DNA from: Clostridium chauvoei | Lineage (GTDB): Bacteria > Bacillota > Clostridia > Clostridiales > Clostridiaceae | Length of the DNA: 64,000 nt | Assembly: GCF_002327185.1 (NCBI RefSeq) | Contig: NZ_CP018624.1 | Span: forward strand, 372,001 to 436,000 | Reading direction: 5' to 3' | Part shown: positions 10,132 through 19,311 of the stretch, piece after piece | Numbering within the stretch: the stretch's first letter is position 1 | How the letters are laid out: each line of letters begins with the position of its first letter | The notes under the pieces: model-generated | Told to the model about the DNA's origin: nothing | The model's database searches: none | The model's input: only the letters and a program-made list of their open reading frames with translations | Position numbers and translations under genes: made by a program

Positions 10132-11298
10132 ATGGCACGTTTTACATTACCAAGAGATTTATATCATGGAGAAGGATCATTAGAAACACTTAAGACTTTA
10201 AAAGGAAAGAAAGCTTTCGTAGTAGTTGGTGGCGGATCAATGAAGAGATTTGGTTTCTTACAAAAAGTTGAAGATTATTTAAAAGAAGCTGGAATGGAAG
10301 TAAGAATATTTGAAGGCGTTGAACCAGACCCATCAGTTGAAACAGTTATGAAGGGTGCTGAAGAAATGAGAGATTTCCAACCAGATTGGATAGTAGCAAT
10401 GGGTGGTGGATCACCAATAGATGCTGCAAAAGCAATGTGGATATTCTATGAATACCCAGACTTTACATTTGAACAAGCTGTAGTTCCATTTGGATTACCT
10501 GAATTAAGACAAAAAGCTAAATTTGTAGCTATCCCATCAACAAGTGGTACTGCTACAGAAGTTACTGCTTTCTCAGTAATAACAGACTACAAAGCTAAGA
10601 TTAAATATCCTCTAGCTGATTTTAACATAACTCCAGATATAGCTATAGTTGACCCAGATTTAGCTCAAACTATGCCTGCTAAATTAGTAGCACATACTGG
10701 AATGGATGCTTTAACTCATGCTATAGAAGCTTATACAGCATCATTAAGATCAAACTTCTCAGATCCATTAGCTATGAAAGCTATTGAAATGGTAAGAGAA
10801 AACTTAGTTAAATCATACGAAGGAGACAAAGACGCTAGAAACTTAATGCATGAAGCACAATGTTTAGCTGGTATGTCATTCTCAAATGCATTACTAGGAA
10901 TAGTTCACTCAATGGCTCATAAAGTAGGAGCTGTATTCCACATTCCTCATGGATGTGCAAATGCAATATTCTTACCATTTGTAATTCAATATAACAGAGT
11001 AGAATGTGAAGACAGATACGCTGATATAGCTAGAATGTTAAAATTAGAAGGAAATACAAATGCAGAATTAACTGATTCATTAATCAAGATGATAAATGGA
11101 TTAAATGATTTATTAAATATTCCTCATACAATGAAGGAATATGGAGTTACTGAAGAAGACTTAAAGAACAATGTTAAATTTATAGCTCATAATGCAGTAT
11201 TAGATGCTTGTACAGGATCAAATCCAAGAACAATAGATGATGCAACAATGGAAAAATTATTAACTTGCACATACTATGGAACAAGAGTAGATTTCTAA
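10132..11298 (+). CDS. Iron-containing alcohol dehydrogenase
   Basis: This group III alcohol dehydrogenase (388 residues) reduces short-chain aldehydes to alcohols with NAD(P)H. The N-terminal nucleotide-binding half shows GGGSPIDAAKAMW (about 98-110) and PSTSGTATEVTAFS. The C-terminal metal-binding half carries the Fe ligands in the DALTHAIEAY, HSMAHKVGAVFHIPHG regions. Codon bias is strong, suggesting high expression. The gene is transcribed alone from the sigma54 promoter and ends at a hairpin. NfnAB just downstream can supply NADPH. Ethanol or butanol formation is likely but the substrate is not shown by the sequence. Confidence 0.93.
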   Translation: MARFTLPRDLYHGEGSLETLKTLKGKKAFVVVGGGSMKRFGFLQKVEDYLKEAGMEVRIFEGVEPDPSVETVMKGAEEMRDFQPDWIVAMGGGSPIDAAKAMWIFYEYPDFTFEQAVVPFGLPELRQKAKFVAIPSTSGTATEVTAFSVITDYKAKIKYPLADFNITPDIAIVDPDLAQTMPAKLVAHTGMDALTHAIEAYTASLRSNFSDPLAMKAIEMVRENLVKSYEGDKDARNLMHEAQCLAGMSFSNALLGIVHSMAHKVGAVFHIPHGCANAIFLPFVIQYNRVECEDRYADIARMLKLEGNTNAELTDSLIKMINGLNDLLNIPHTMKEYGVTEEDLKNNVKFIAHNAVLDACTGSNPRTIDDATMEKLLTCTYYGTRVDF

Positions 11299-11359
11299 TT
11301 TATATAGACAAAAAGATAATCAATGCACTAAAATCTAAATGAAATAAAAATCCCTAAGC

Positions 11360-11386
11360 AAAGGCTCTCAACGCGAGGGCTTTTGT
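11360..11386 (+). terminator. Terminator after adh
   Basis: AAAGGCTCTC / GAGGGCTTTT stem (two wobble pairs) with loop AACGC and a short T run. Confidence 0.75.
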
Positions 11387-11528
11387 CATTAAAAAATATA
11401 AATGTCAAAAAGATAAAAAAATACTGAATTTTATAAAAATTTATCAAAAATAGTTATACACTTATACAAAAGTTTAAATTTATGTTAATATTAATTAATG
11501 TTACAAAGATTATAGGGGGATACAGGGG

Positions 11529-12416
11529 ATGTACAAAATAGTTGGTAAAAGAGAACTTACAAATAATATCTTTTTAATGGATATTGAGGCACCTAGAGTT
11601 GCAAAGTCTGCACAACCAGGACAATTTATAATAGTAAAGAATGATGAAAAGGGTGAAAGAATACCTTTAACAATAGCAGACTATGATAGAAAAAAAGGAA
11701 CTGTAACTATAGTATTCCAAACTGTAGGAGCAGGTACAAAGGAATTAGCTACTTTTAATGAAGGAGACTATGTTTGCGATTTCGTTGGACCATTAGGACA
11801 ACCAAGTGAACTAGTTCATGAAGATATAGAAGAATTAAAGAAGAAAAACTTTATCTTTGTTGCTGGAGGAGTTGGTGCTGCACCAGTATATCCACAAATT
11901 AAATGGATGCATGAACATGGAATTAAATGTGATGTAATTGTGGGTAGTAGAAACAAAGAATTATTAATATTAGAAGAAGAAATGAAAAAAGTTGCTGGGA
12001 ATTTATATGTTGCAACTGATGATGGATCATATGGTTTTAATGGTAGAGTTACAGATTGCCTAAAAAGTTTAGTTGAAAAGGGAAATAAATATGATCATGC
12101 TATAGTAATAGGACCTATGATCATGATGAAATTTATGTGTGTACTTACAAAAGAATTAGAAATTCCAACAACAGTTAGTTTAAATCCAATTATGGTTGAT
12201 GGAACAGGTATGTGTGGTGCTTGTAGAGTTACTGTAGGTGGAGAAGTTAAATTTGCATGTGTTGATGGACCAGAATTTGATGGTCACTTAATTGATTTTG
12301 ATGAGTCAATGAGAAGACAAACAATGTATAAGACTGAAGAAGGAAGAGATCAATTAAAGAAAGAAGAAGGGGACACTCATAGCCATGGTGGTTGTGGATG
12401 TAAAGGTGATAAATAA
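11529..12416 (+). CDS. nfnA: NADH-dependent reduced ferredoxin:NADP+ oxidoreductase subunit A
   Basis: NfnA is the small subunit of the electron-bifurcating transhydrogenase, related to dihydroorotate dehydrogenase PyrK. In 295 residues it shows an FAD domain (about 1-100), with the RIPLTIADYD motif. An NAD-binding domain (about 105-215, FVAGGVGAAPVYPQ) follows, then the [2Fe-2S] cluster motif DGTGMCGACRVTVGG with a later Cys in KFACVDGPEFDGH. The tail ends in a Gly/His/Cys-rich stretch. Its stop overlaps the nfnB start by one base (TAATG), so the two are translationally coupled. A GGGGGATACAGGGG region precedes the start. Confidence 0.93.
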   Translation: MYKIVGKRELTNNIFLMDIEAPRVAKSAQPGQFIIVKNDEKGERIPLTIADYDRKKGTVTIVFQTVGAGTKELATFNEGDYVCDFVGPLGQPSELVHEDIEELKKKNFIFVAGGVGAAPVYPQIKWMHEHGIKCDVIVGSRNKELLILEEEMKKVAGNLYVATDDGSYGFNGRVTDCLKSLVEKGNKYDHAIVIGPMIMMKFMCVLTKELEIPTTVSLNPIMVDGTGMCGACRVTVGGEVKFACVDGPEFDGHLIDFDESMRRQTMYKTEEGRDQLKKEEGDTHSHGGCGCKGDK

Positions 12417-13807
12417 TGGATATAAAAGATAGAATGAAAAGAACGCCTGTTACTGAACAAGCACCAAAAATAAGAGCAACTAATTTTGAAGAAGTTTGTT
12501 TAGGATATGATGAAGAAAGAGCTATTAAAGAAGCTAATAGATGTTTAGGTTGTAAAAACCCTAAATGTGTAGAAGGATGTCCAGTATCAATAAACATTCC
12601 AGCATTTATATCAAAGGTTAAAGTTGGAGATTTCGAAGCAGCAGCTAAAGAAATAGCTAAATATAGTGCATTACCAGCAGTTTGTGGTAGAGTATGTCCA
12701 CAAGAAAGCCAATGTGAAGGTAAATGTGTATTAGGAATAAAAGGTGAAGCAGTAGCTATAGGTAAATTAGAAAAATTCGTTGCTGACTGGGCAAGAAAGC
12801 ACAATGTAGATTTAGCTCAAACAGAAGAATCAAAAGGTAAAAAAGTTGCAGTTATAGGAAGTGGTCCTGCTGGATTAACTTGTGCTGGAGATTTAGCAAA
12901 GAGAGGCTATGATGTAACTATCTTCGAAGCTTTACATGAACCAGGTGGAGTTTTAGTTTATGGTATTCCAGAATTTAGATTACCTAAAGATGAAGTTGTT
13001 AAGGCAGAAATAGAAAATATAAAGAAGCTTGGAGTAAAAATTGAAACTAACGTTATTATAGGTAGAACCATAACTATAGATGAGTTAATGCAAGAAGAAA
13101 ACTTCGAAGCTGTATTTATAGGATCAGGTGCAGGTCTTCCTAAATTCATGGGAATCCCAGGAGAAAATGCTAACGGAGTATTTTCAGCAAATGAATTTTT
13201 AACAAGAGTAAACTTAATGAAGGCATATAAAGAAGATTACCATACTCCAGTTAAAGTTGGTAAGAAAGTTGCTGTAGTTGGTGGCGGAAACGTTGCTATG
13301 GATGCTGCAAGAACTGCATTAAGACTTGGTGCTGAAACTCATATAGTTTACAGAAGAAGTGAGTCAGAACTTCCAGCAAGAGCAGAAGAAGTACATCACG
13401 CAAAAGAAGAAGGTATAATATTCGATGTATTAACAAACCCAACAGAAATCGTAACAGATGAAAACGGATGGGTTAAAGGAATGAAATGCGTTAAGATGGA
13501 ATTAGGTGAAGCTGATGCATCAGGAAGAAGAAGACCTGTAGTTGTAGAAGGTTCAGAATTCGTTATGGAAGTAGATACAGTAATAATGTCTCTTGGAACA
13601 TCACCAAATCCATTAATATCATCAACAACTAATGGATTAGAAACAAATAAGTGGAAATGTTTAGTAGCAGATGAACACGGCTTAACTACTAAAGAAGGAG
13701 TTTATGCTGGTGGAGATGCTGTTACAGGAGCAGCAACAGTTATATTAGCTATGGGAGCTGGTAAAAAAGCTGCTGAAGCTATAGATGAATATCTTGCTAT
13801 AAAATAG
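12416..13807 (+). CDS. nfnB: NADH-dependent reduced ferredoxin:NADP+ oxidoreductase subunit B
   Basis: NfnB (463 residues) resembles the glutamate synthase small chain. N-terminal Cys clusters (CLGCKNPKCVEGCP and CGRVCPQESQCEGKCV) bind two [4Fe-4S] centres. A FAD-binding GSGPAGLTCAGDLAKRG follows at about 143-160. The NADP(H) domain has VVGGGNVAMDAARTALRLG. The C-terminal GDAVTGAATVILAMGAGKKAA binds flavin. With NfnA it couples NADH and reduced ferredoxin oxidation to NADP+ reduction in the cytosol. Without NfnA one would call it GltD-like, but the NfnA partner decides the assignment. Confidence 0.93.
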   Translation: MDIKDRMKRTPVTEQAPKIRATNFEEVCLGYDEERAIKEANRCLGCKNPKCVEGCPVSINIPAFISKVKVGDFEAAAKEIAKYSALPAVCGRVCPQESQCEGKCVLGIKGEAVAIGKLEKFVADWARKHNVDLAQTEESKGKKVAVIGSGPAGLTCAGDLAKRGYDVTIFEALHEPGGVLVYGIPEFRLPKDEVVKAEIENIKKLGVKIETNVIIGRTITIDELMQEENFEAVFIGSGAGLPKFMGIPGENANGVFSANEFLTRVNLMKAYKEDYHTPVKVGKKVAVVGGGNVAMDAARTALRLGAETHIVYRRSESELPARAEEVHHAKEEGIIFDVLTNPTEIVTDENGWVKGMKCVKMELGEADASGRRRPVVVEGSEFVMEVDTVIMSLGTSPNPLISSTTNGLETNKWKCLVADEHGLTTKEGVYAGGDAVTGAATVILAMGAGKKAAEAIDEYLAIK

Positions 13808-13833
13808 CATTAAATAGAACATAATATTTAATA

Positions 13834-13880
13834 AAGGTATAAGATATAGGAAAAAGTCTATATCTTATACCTTATTTTTT
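13834..13880 (+). terminator. Terminator after nfnAB
   Basis: Perfect 15-base inverted repeat AAGGTATAAGATATA / TATATCTTATACCTT followed by a T run. Confidence 0.9.
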
Positions 13881-13998
13881 TCTTAAATAAAAATAAGGAT
13901 TTTAAAGATTTTAATATAAAAATATAAAAAGCCTTTTAACTTTGTAGATAAATAGTTAAAATATGCTTATAACAATAATAAAAATGCGAGGTATAAAA

Positions 13999-14394
13999 AT
14001 GTATTTATCTAAATTTACAGATTACTCATTTAGAGCGCTAATATATTTAGCAATTAATAGAGATAAGCTATGTACAGTGGAGGAATTAGCTTCTAACTTA
14101 GAAATATCAGAACATCATCTTAAAAAGATTATTCATAAGCTAGCCAAAACTGATTATATAATTTCAATAAAAGGCAGATCAGGGGGATTAAAGCTAGGTT
14201 TAGAACCAAAGGATATAAATTTAGGGGAAGTATTAAAAGTTACAGAAGATAACTTAAATATTGCAGAATGCTTTAACAAAGAAAACACATGCCCATTTAT
14301 AGTGGGGGGCTGTAAATTAAAGGGGATAATGAATAAGTCTTTAAAGTCTTTTGTTGATGAATTTTCAAAATACACATTAGAGGATGTGTTATAG
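13999..14394 (+). CDS. Rrf2 family transcriptional regulator, NsrR-like
   Basis: A 131-residue winged-helix protein. The start MYLSKFTDYSFRALIYLA and the recognition region VEELASNLEISEHHLKKIIHKLAK followed by a wing with GRSGGLKLG are typical of Rrf2. Three cysteines in ECFNKENTCPFIVGGCKL match the spacing of NsrR-type [Fe-S] ligands that sense nitric oxide. I chose ATG 13999, with GCGAGGT upstream; an earlier start at 13963 would add 12 residues before the conserved beginning. The next gene starts directly after the stop, so the pair is probably an operon. Targets are not known. Confidence 0.88.
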   Translation: MYLSKFTDYSFRALIYLAINRDKLCTVEELASNLEISEHHLKKIIHKLAKTDYIISIKGRSGGLKLGLEPKDINLGEVLKVTEDNLNIAECFNKENTCPFIVGGCKLKGIMNKSLKSFVDEFSKYTLEDVL

Positions 14395-16269
14395 ATGCCT
14401 CATAATAATTACTCAGAGATAAAAAATGAAACTAAAGGGTTATTAAGAAATACATATAAAAATTTTACTTTTAATATAAAATCATTACTATATTTTGAAT
14501 TAATTTATAGACTAATAAGTACATTTTTATTTGTACCTATTAATATGTTTATTTTAAATAGATTTATGGGGCACATTGGAGTGAATAATATAACGAATAA
14601 AGATTTTCTTAAGTTTGGATTAACTTTTGAGGGTATAGTATATTTTGCTTTATTAGTAGTGGTTTCTTTTATTGCAATTTTTATAGAAATGGCAGTATTA
14701 ACGTACATATCAGCTAAATCATATAAGAGAGAAAGGGTAACATTACTAGAAGCTATTATAAATAGTATAAAAATAGTTCCCCAAACTTTAAGCTATAGTA
14801 TGATTTTTATAGTCTTAGTAGCAGGTATTATAGGACCATTAACTGGAATAGGATTACATAGTTCATTAATTAAAAATCTTAGTATTCCATCCTTTATAAC
14901 TATAGAACTTTTTAAAACTAGCGGAGGAACTTTATTTTACTGTGGGTTTATAGTATTTATAGTAATACTATTTTTAAGATGGGTTTTATCTATACCAGCT
15001 GTAATTATAGAGAATAACAAATTAAGAGTTGCTATTAAAAATAGTATAAAGATATATAAAGGTAGTAGATTCAAGATATTTGGATATGTTTTATCATGGA
15101 TTATAATATCATTTATAATACCAGCCATAGCTTTATTTATTTATACTGCTACTGGTTACTATGTTATGACTTTACTTGGTAGCGAAAGCATTTTAAGTGC
15201 AGTTTTTATGGGAATCTATATACTATTATTTTATATTGCATATATTTTAATATCTCTTATAGGTATTCCTATTTTTATTTCATTTATAGTAGAACTTTAT
15301 TATAGATATAGAAATTATGAAGTTTCTGAAAGACAATTTAAGAGTATAGATGAATATAAGAATAATAAAGTATTAATATTTGTAAACGCAAAAAAGAAAT
15401 TAATAAAGGTAATTACTATAGGAATATTCGTTATAATGGTTAATTTACTTGGAATTAATGCAATCTTTTTTAGAGTAGTAGATAAAGAAACTTATGTAAC
15501 AGCTCATAGAGGAAGTGCTATAAGTGCACCAGAAAATAGTATTTCATCTGTGAAAAATGCTATTATGGAAGAAGCAGATTATGCAGAAATAGATGTTATG
15601 ACAACAAAAGATGATGTTGTTGTATTGTTCCACGATACAACATTAAAAAGAATAAATAAATCAAATAGAGCTATAAAAGATATGACCTTTGAAGAAACAC
15701 AACAAGTAGACAATGGTTCTTATTTTGACGAAAGCTTTTCAAGTGAAAGAATACCAACATTAGAAGAAATCTTAAAACTATCAAAAGGAAAGATTAAGCT
15801 TAATATTGAATTAAAACCTATGAAAGAAAAGGAGACGTTAGCTGAAGAAGTAGTAAAACTTATAGAAAAATATCACATGGAAGATGAAGTAGTTATTACT
15901 TCATTAGATTATGACATACTTCAAGAAACTAAAAAGTTAACTAATAAAATTCCAGTAGGATATATATTAATGGCAGGATTAGGGGATTTAACTAAGCTTA
16001 ATGTAGATTTTTTAAGTGTAGAAAAATCAGTTCTTAAAGCAAAACTTGTATATGCAATGCATGCTTTAAATAAAGAGGTTCATGTATGGACCATAAATGA
16101 TCCAGAAGAGATTGAAGAAGTAATTTCTTTAGGCGCTGACAATATAATTACAGACGATGTTGAATTAGTAGAAGACGTTAAAGAAAGTTTAAAACATTCA
16201 GGAGAAAAAGACTATATAACTATATTTTATGAAACAGTAAATACAATATTAAAATATATAAAGATATAA
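14395..16269 (+). CDS. Membrane-anchored glycerophosphodiester phosphodiesterase
   Basis: The 624-residue protein joins a membrane domain (about residues 20-355, six to eight hydrophobic segments) to a GDPD catalytic domain (about 365-600). The catalytic part begins TAHRGSAISAPENS, with the His-Arg and Glu-Asn pairs of the active site. It continues with YAEIDVMTTKDDVVVLFHD, giving metal-binding Glu/Asp and the second His. GDPDs hydrolyse glycerophosphodiesters to glycerol 3-phosphate and an alcohol; fused membrane forms may act on lipids or teichoic-acid products. The start codon follows the Rrf2 stop without a gap. Ends at a bidirectional hairpin shared with the opposite-strand gene. Confidence 0.9.
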   Translation: MPHNNYSEIKNETKGLLRNTYKNFTFNIKSLLYFELIYRLISTFLFVPINMFILNRFMGHIGVNNITNKDFLKFGLTFEGIVYFALLVVVSFIAIFIEMAVLTYISAKSYKRERVTLLEAIINSIKIVPQTLSYSMIFIVLVAGIIGPLTGIGLHSSLIKNLSIPSFITIELFKTSGGTLFYCGFIVFIVILFLRWVLSIPAVIIENNKLRVAIKNSIKIYKGSRFKIFGYVLSWIIISFIIPAIALFIYTATGYYVMTLLGSESILSAVFMGIYILLFYIAYILISLIGIPIFISFIVELYYRYRNYEVSERQFKSIDEYKNNKVLIFVNAKKKLIKVITIGIFVIMVNLLGINAIFFRVVDKETYVTAHRGSAISAPENSISSVKNAIMEEADYAEIDVMTTKDDVVVLFHDTTLKRINKSNRAIKDMTFEETQQVDNGSYFDESFSSERIPTLEEILKLSKGKIKLNIELKPMKEKETLAEEVVKLIEKYHMEDEVVITSLDYDILQETKKLTNKIPVGYILMAGLGDLTKLNVDFLSVEKSVLKAKLVYAMHALNKEVHVWTINDPEEIEEVISLGADNIITDDVELVEDVKESLKHSGEKDYITIFYETVNTILKYIKI

Positions 16270-16272
16270 ATA

Positions 16273-16304
16273 AAAGCTATCTAATTTTACTTAGATAGCT
16301 TTAA
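16273..16304. terminator. Bidirectional terminator between convergent genes
   Basis: AAAGCTATCTAA / TTAGATAGCTTT perfect 12-base stem with T-rich flanks on both strands. Confidence 0.85.
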
Positions 16305-16307
16305 AAT

Positions 16308-17582
16308 TTATTCAGTAATAGATAATAAGCTAAATGTAATATCATCATTACTCCAACCTAAATCAAAGGGGATTTGATATTTATCAATGGAGTTAGCATT
16401 CACTAGAGGATACCCCTTATTGTCAAAGCCTGTAATTATAGCACTATGTTCAACAGAATTATTTATATTGTAAGATATTAAATCACCAGGTTGAATCTTA
16501 GGAAAACTATCCATTAAAATTTCAAAATTTCCTGTGTTTATTAAATTACATCTGTTGTTATTTAAAAGATAATTTATTAATTTACTTGAATTAACCCAAG
16601 TTTCACTTACAGTAGGAGGTTTAGATGATTTGGGTTTATATAGCCAAGTTTTATCTTGTTTTAATTTACCTCCCTCAGTTTTATCAGCTAGACATTGAGA
16701 TATAAAATTTGTACAGTTACCACAGGATGCAGTATAAACATAGTAATTACTGTTATATCCTTTAGATTTATCATTAGCCCAAGATATACCACAATATTTA
16801 TTGGCATAATTAACAGCAGCTTTTCTATCATATATTTTATTAGAATCAAAATTTAAACTGTCTCTATTAAAATTAATATTATAAGTTTTAAATTTAGTTA
16901 GTGGTATTTCTTTTTCGGTAAGGTCAAATTTATAATCTTTTAAACCTTCTTGGAAACAATCTAAATAATAATCCTTTTGAACTATAAAGGAATTACCTAC
17001 TCTTTTTAAATCTACAGTATGAAGTAATACCACACCAAAGTCGTTTATTATATCGGGAGTATCTTTATAAAAATATTTAAATTTATATTCTTCACTTAAA
17101 ACTATAGAGTAAGTACCATTATTTATCTTAAGATCTTTAATCTTAGGAGTAGATTCAATAGTTGAGAAGGTTATAGCTCTTTCATTAGCCCAATCTCTCA
17201 AATAAGCAATTCTCTTAAATTCATGAAGAAGTGAATATTGACTATAAGTGTGAGATTTATCATAAAACTTATATAATTCTTCAACATTACCAGTCAAAAA
17301 AGCCTTATTACGAGTAGAAAATAATTCATTAAAAAAAGTTATAATTTCATCTTCAGTAGGTTCTTCACCATCAGTAATAAAAGTACCTACATTAGCAGTT
17401 GCTTCATATTCAAGATTTTCTTCAAATTGACAAGATGGAACTAAAATTAGTTTGTTAGTTCTGCTTAGAGAATAAAGAAAACTAATAAATAATGTTGCAA
17501 TCAAAAATATATTTAAAAACATAGAAAAAAAGTTTTTATTATTTTTAAAAAACTTTATTAAGTCTTGAAGCCAAAGTCTCAT
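16308..17582 (-). CDS. Amidase-domain protein with N-terminal membrane anchor
   Basis: The 424-residue product has one hydrophobic segment near the N terminus (about residues 19-42), so most of it is probably outside the membrane. The middle region (about 65-240) has no recognised fold. The C-terminal part (about 255-424) begins YDRKAAVNYANKYC and contains ASCGNCTNFISQCL and VEHSAIITGFD. These give the Cys and His of the amidase_6 (putative NlpC/P60-like amidase) family. Such proteins are often predicted to act on cell wall peptides. An AGGAGG-like site (GGAGGAT) lies upstream on the minus strand. Confidence 0.82.
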   Translation of the reverse strand: MRLWLQDLIKFFKNNKNFFSMFLNIFLIATLFISFLYSLSRTNKLILVPSCQFEENLEYEATANVGTFITDGEEPTEDEIITFFNELFSTRNKAFLTGNVEELYKFYDKSHTYSQYSLLHEFKRIAYLRDWANERAITFSTIESTPKIKDLKINNGTYSIVLSEEYKFKYFYKDTPDIINDFGVVLLHTVDLKRVGNSFIVQKDYYLDCFQEGLKDYKFDLTEKEIPLTKFKTYNINFNRDSLNFDSNKIYDRKAAVNYANKYCGISWANDKSKGYNSNYYVYTASCGNCTNFISQCLADKTEGGKLKQDKTWLYKPKSSKPPTVSETWVNSSKLINYLLNNNRCNLINTGNFEILMDSFPKIQPGDLISYNINNSVEHSAIITGFDNKGYPLVNANSIDKYQIPFDLGWSNDDITFSLLSITE

Positions 17583-17743
17583 TTTAAATCCTCCTTTATT
17601 TAATAATAGATAACAATAGTATGTGCATTACAAATATAAATATTTATCTTTAGAATTTTATATTTTATGTAAGGTTTTTATCTAGTATAATTATCTTAAA
17701 GTTCTAAGGAATAGTAGTTTAACTATAAAGGAGAGGGTTATAT

Positions 17744-18736
17744 ATGGATAATGAGATTGTTAGATTTGGGGTTATAGGTACTAATAATATTACAGAATGG
17801 TTCTTAAAAGGGGCTAAAGATGTAAAGAGGTTTAAATTAGAAGCTGTTTATTCAAGGACAGAAGAAAAAGCAAAAGCTTTTGGTGGTAAATATGGAGTTA
17901 AAAATATATTTACAAATCTAGAAGAAATGGCAAAGAGTAATTTAATAGATGCAGTATATATAGCATCTCCTAATGCATTACATGCTAAGCAAACTATTCT
18001 ATTTCTAGAAAATAACAAACATGTTTTATGTGAAAAGGCTTTTGCTTCTAATGAAAAAGAAGTAAATGAAATGATAAAAAAAGCTAGAGAAAATAATGTT
18101 GTTTTAATGGAAGCTATGAAAACTACATTATTTCCAAACTTTAAGTTAATAAAAGATAATTTACATAAGATAGGTAAGGTAAGAAGATATTTTGCAAGCT
18201 TTTGTCAATATTCTTCAAGGTATGATAAATATAAAGCAGGAGAAGTTTTAAATGCTTTTAAACCAGAATTATCAAATGGATCATTAATGGATATAGGGGT
18301 TTACTGTATAGCACCAATGGTTAATCTTTTTGGTAAGCCAAATACAGTTAAAGCAACTGCAATGATGCTTGAATCAGGTGTAGATGGTGAAGGTAGCTTA
18401 ATATTAGGATATGATGATATGGATGGAGTAGTAATATACTCTAAAATAAGTAATTCATATCTTCCATCAGAAATTCAAGGAGAAAAAGGAAGTATAATAA
18501 TAGATAAAATAAATGCTTTTAATAATGTGAAGATAATATACAGAGATGGAAATACAGAAGAAATTTCGGTAAATCAAAAAGAAGATGATATGTGTTATGA
18601 AATAGAGGAATTTATAAATTTAATTTTAAATAAAAAATTAGAATCAGATGTAAATACTCTAGAAAATTCTAGAATAGTTATGAAAATAATGGATGAAGCC
18701 CGTAAACAAATAGGATTAAGGTATATAGCCGATTAG
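17744..18736 (+). CDS. Gfo/Idh/MocA family oxidoreductase
   Basis: A 330-residue NAD(P)-dependent oxidoreductase. The Rossmann half (about 1-120) has FGVIGTNNITEWFLKGAKDV and the conserved VLCEKAFASNEKEV, where the EK lysine is the family's catalytic or cofactor-contacting residue. The C-terminal half shows the GSLMDIGVYCIAPMVNLFG motif found in this family. The substrate is probably a sugar or polyol derivative but cannot be assigned. It stands alone just upstream of ssrA. Confidence 0.88.
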   Translation: MDNEIVRFGVIGTNNITEWFLKGAKDVKRFKLEAVYSRTEEKAKAFGGKYGVKNIFTNLEEMAKSNLIDAVYIASPNALHAKQTILFLENNKHVLCEKAFASNEKEVNEMIKKARENNVVLMEAMKTTLFPNFKLIKDNLHKIGKVRRYFASFCQYSSRYDKYKAGEVLNAFKPELSNGSLMDIGVYCIAPMVNLFGKPNTVKATAMMLESGVDGEGSLILGYDDMDGVVIYSKISNSYLPSEIQGEKGSIIIDKINAFNNVKIIYRDGNTEEISVNQKEDDMCYEIEEFINLILNKKLESDVNTLENSRIVMKIMDEARKQIGLRYIAD

Positions 18737-18753
18737 AGAAGCATTGTATCAAG

Positions 18754-18782
18754 TTGACAGAAAAACGTATATAATATATAAT
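18754..18782 (+). promoter_or_regulatory. Sigma-A promoter of ssrA
   Basis: TTGACA (18754-18759) and TATAAT (18777-18782) are both perfect and are spaced by 17 bases. Transcription would start near 18789, leaving a leader of about 50 bases to be trimmed from the mature tmRNA 5' end. Confidence 0.9.
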
Positions 18783-18839
18783 TACTACACAAGATAGAAA
18801 CAAAATTGAATAGCGATGCGTTAAACTTAATTTTAATCT

Positions 18840-19192
18840 GGGGGCGTTTTGGCTTCGACGGGGGTAAGATGGGTTTGATAAGCGGGTGGAGGCAAGCATG
18901 TCACCTCCTTAATAAAGTATGCATTAAAGATAAACGCAGAAGACAATTTTGCATTAGCAGCTTAATATAAGCTACTCATCAGTCCGGGATGCCCACGTTT
19001 CGGGTAGCTGGTGTCATAGAGTGGGAAACGAAGTCTAACAAAGCTTTGAGTTAGAGGGGTATTTATGAAGCTAGGAAATAGGAAGTTTGTTTGTGAGCAA
19101 CCTAGGACCGAAACCTTAATCACAAACTACACTCGTAGAAATTCAGATTGGTCTGCTTTCGGACACGGGTTCGACACCCGTCGCCTCCACCA
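18840..19192 (+). ncRNA. ssrA: Transfer-messenger RNA (tmRNA, 10Sa RNA)
   Basis: tmRNA rescues stalled ribosomes and adds a degradation tag. The 5' end GGGGGCG (18840-18846) pairs with CGCCTCC before ACCA at the 3' end. GGCTTCGACGGGGGT is the conserved 5' tRNA-like part, and GGACACGGGTTCGACACCCG gives the T arm. The tag frame runs from GCA 18936 to TAA 18963-18965 and encodes AEDNFALAA. Pseudoknot-like stems lie between tag and T arm. The last 11 bases of the gene, from the acceptor stem through CCA, are repeated twice downstream, at the ends of two inserted cassettes. Confidence 0.97.
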
Positions 19193-19193
19193 A
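19181..19193 (+). repeat. att-like site 1 (tmRNA 3' end, left junction of cassette 1)
   Basis: TCGCCTCCACCAA is the tmRNA 3' end and recurs exactly at 22250-22262 and 28382-28394. Tyrosine integrases commonly use the ssrA 3' end as attB, and this repeat marks the left junction. Confidence 0.75.
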
Positions 19194-19226
19194 AAAATCC
19201 ACGATAGTAATATCGTGGATTTTTAT
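19194..19226 (+). terminator. Terminator directly after ssrA (cassette 1 left end)
   Basis: AAAATCCACGATA / TATCGTGGATTTT hairpin with a four-base loop and T tail. A near-identical hairpin follows the second att copy. Confidence 0.88.
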
Positions 19227-19254
19227 TGTTGTAAAAAGGTACAAATGATATAAT
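19226..19254 (+). promoter_or_regulatory. Probable promoter of cassette 1 ABC-3C operon
   Basis: TTGTTG (19226-19231) and TATAAT (19249-19254) are spaced by 17 bases, 57 bases before the first gene and just after the terminator. Confidence 0.55.
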
Positions 19255-19311
19255 TTTTACTATAGAAGGTATTAGATTAACTATTACAAAGTATGATAAA
19301 GTGGGGAAAAG

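Noticed and set aside
11440-11528. Rex-type operator before nfnA (GTTAATATTAATTAA)
   Set aside because: Only partial match to TTGTTAANNNNTTAACAA in an AT-rich stretch; expected by chance.
12247-12804. A 185-codon minus-strand open frame across nfnA/nfnB
   Set aside because: It is antisense to two well-recognised genes, shows no family motif and has no ribosome site; a shadow of their codon bias.
19065-19253. A 62-codon open frame inside and after the tmRNA
   Set aside because: It lies across the tmRNA pseudoknots and T arm; it is structural RNA sequence, not a gene.
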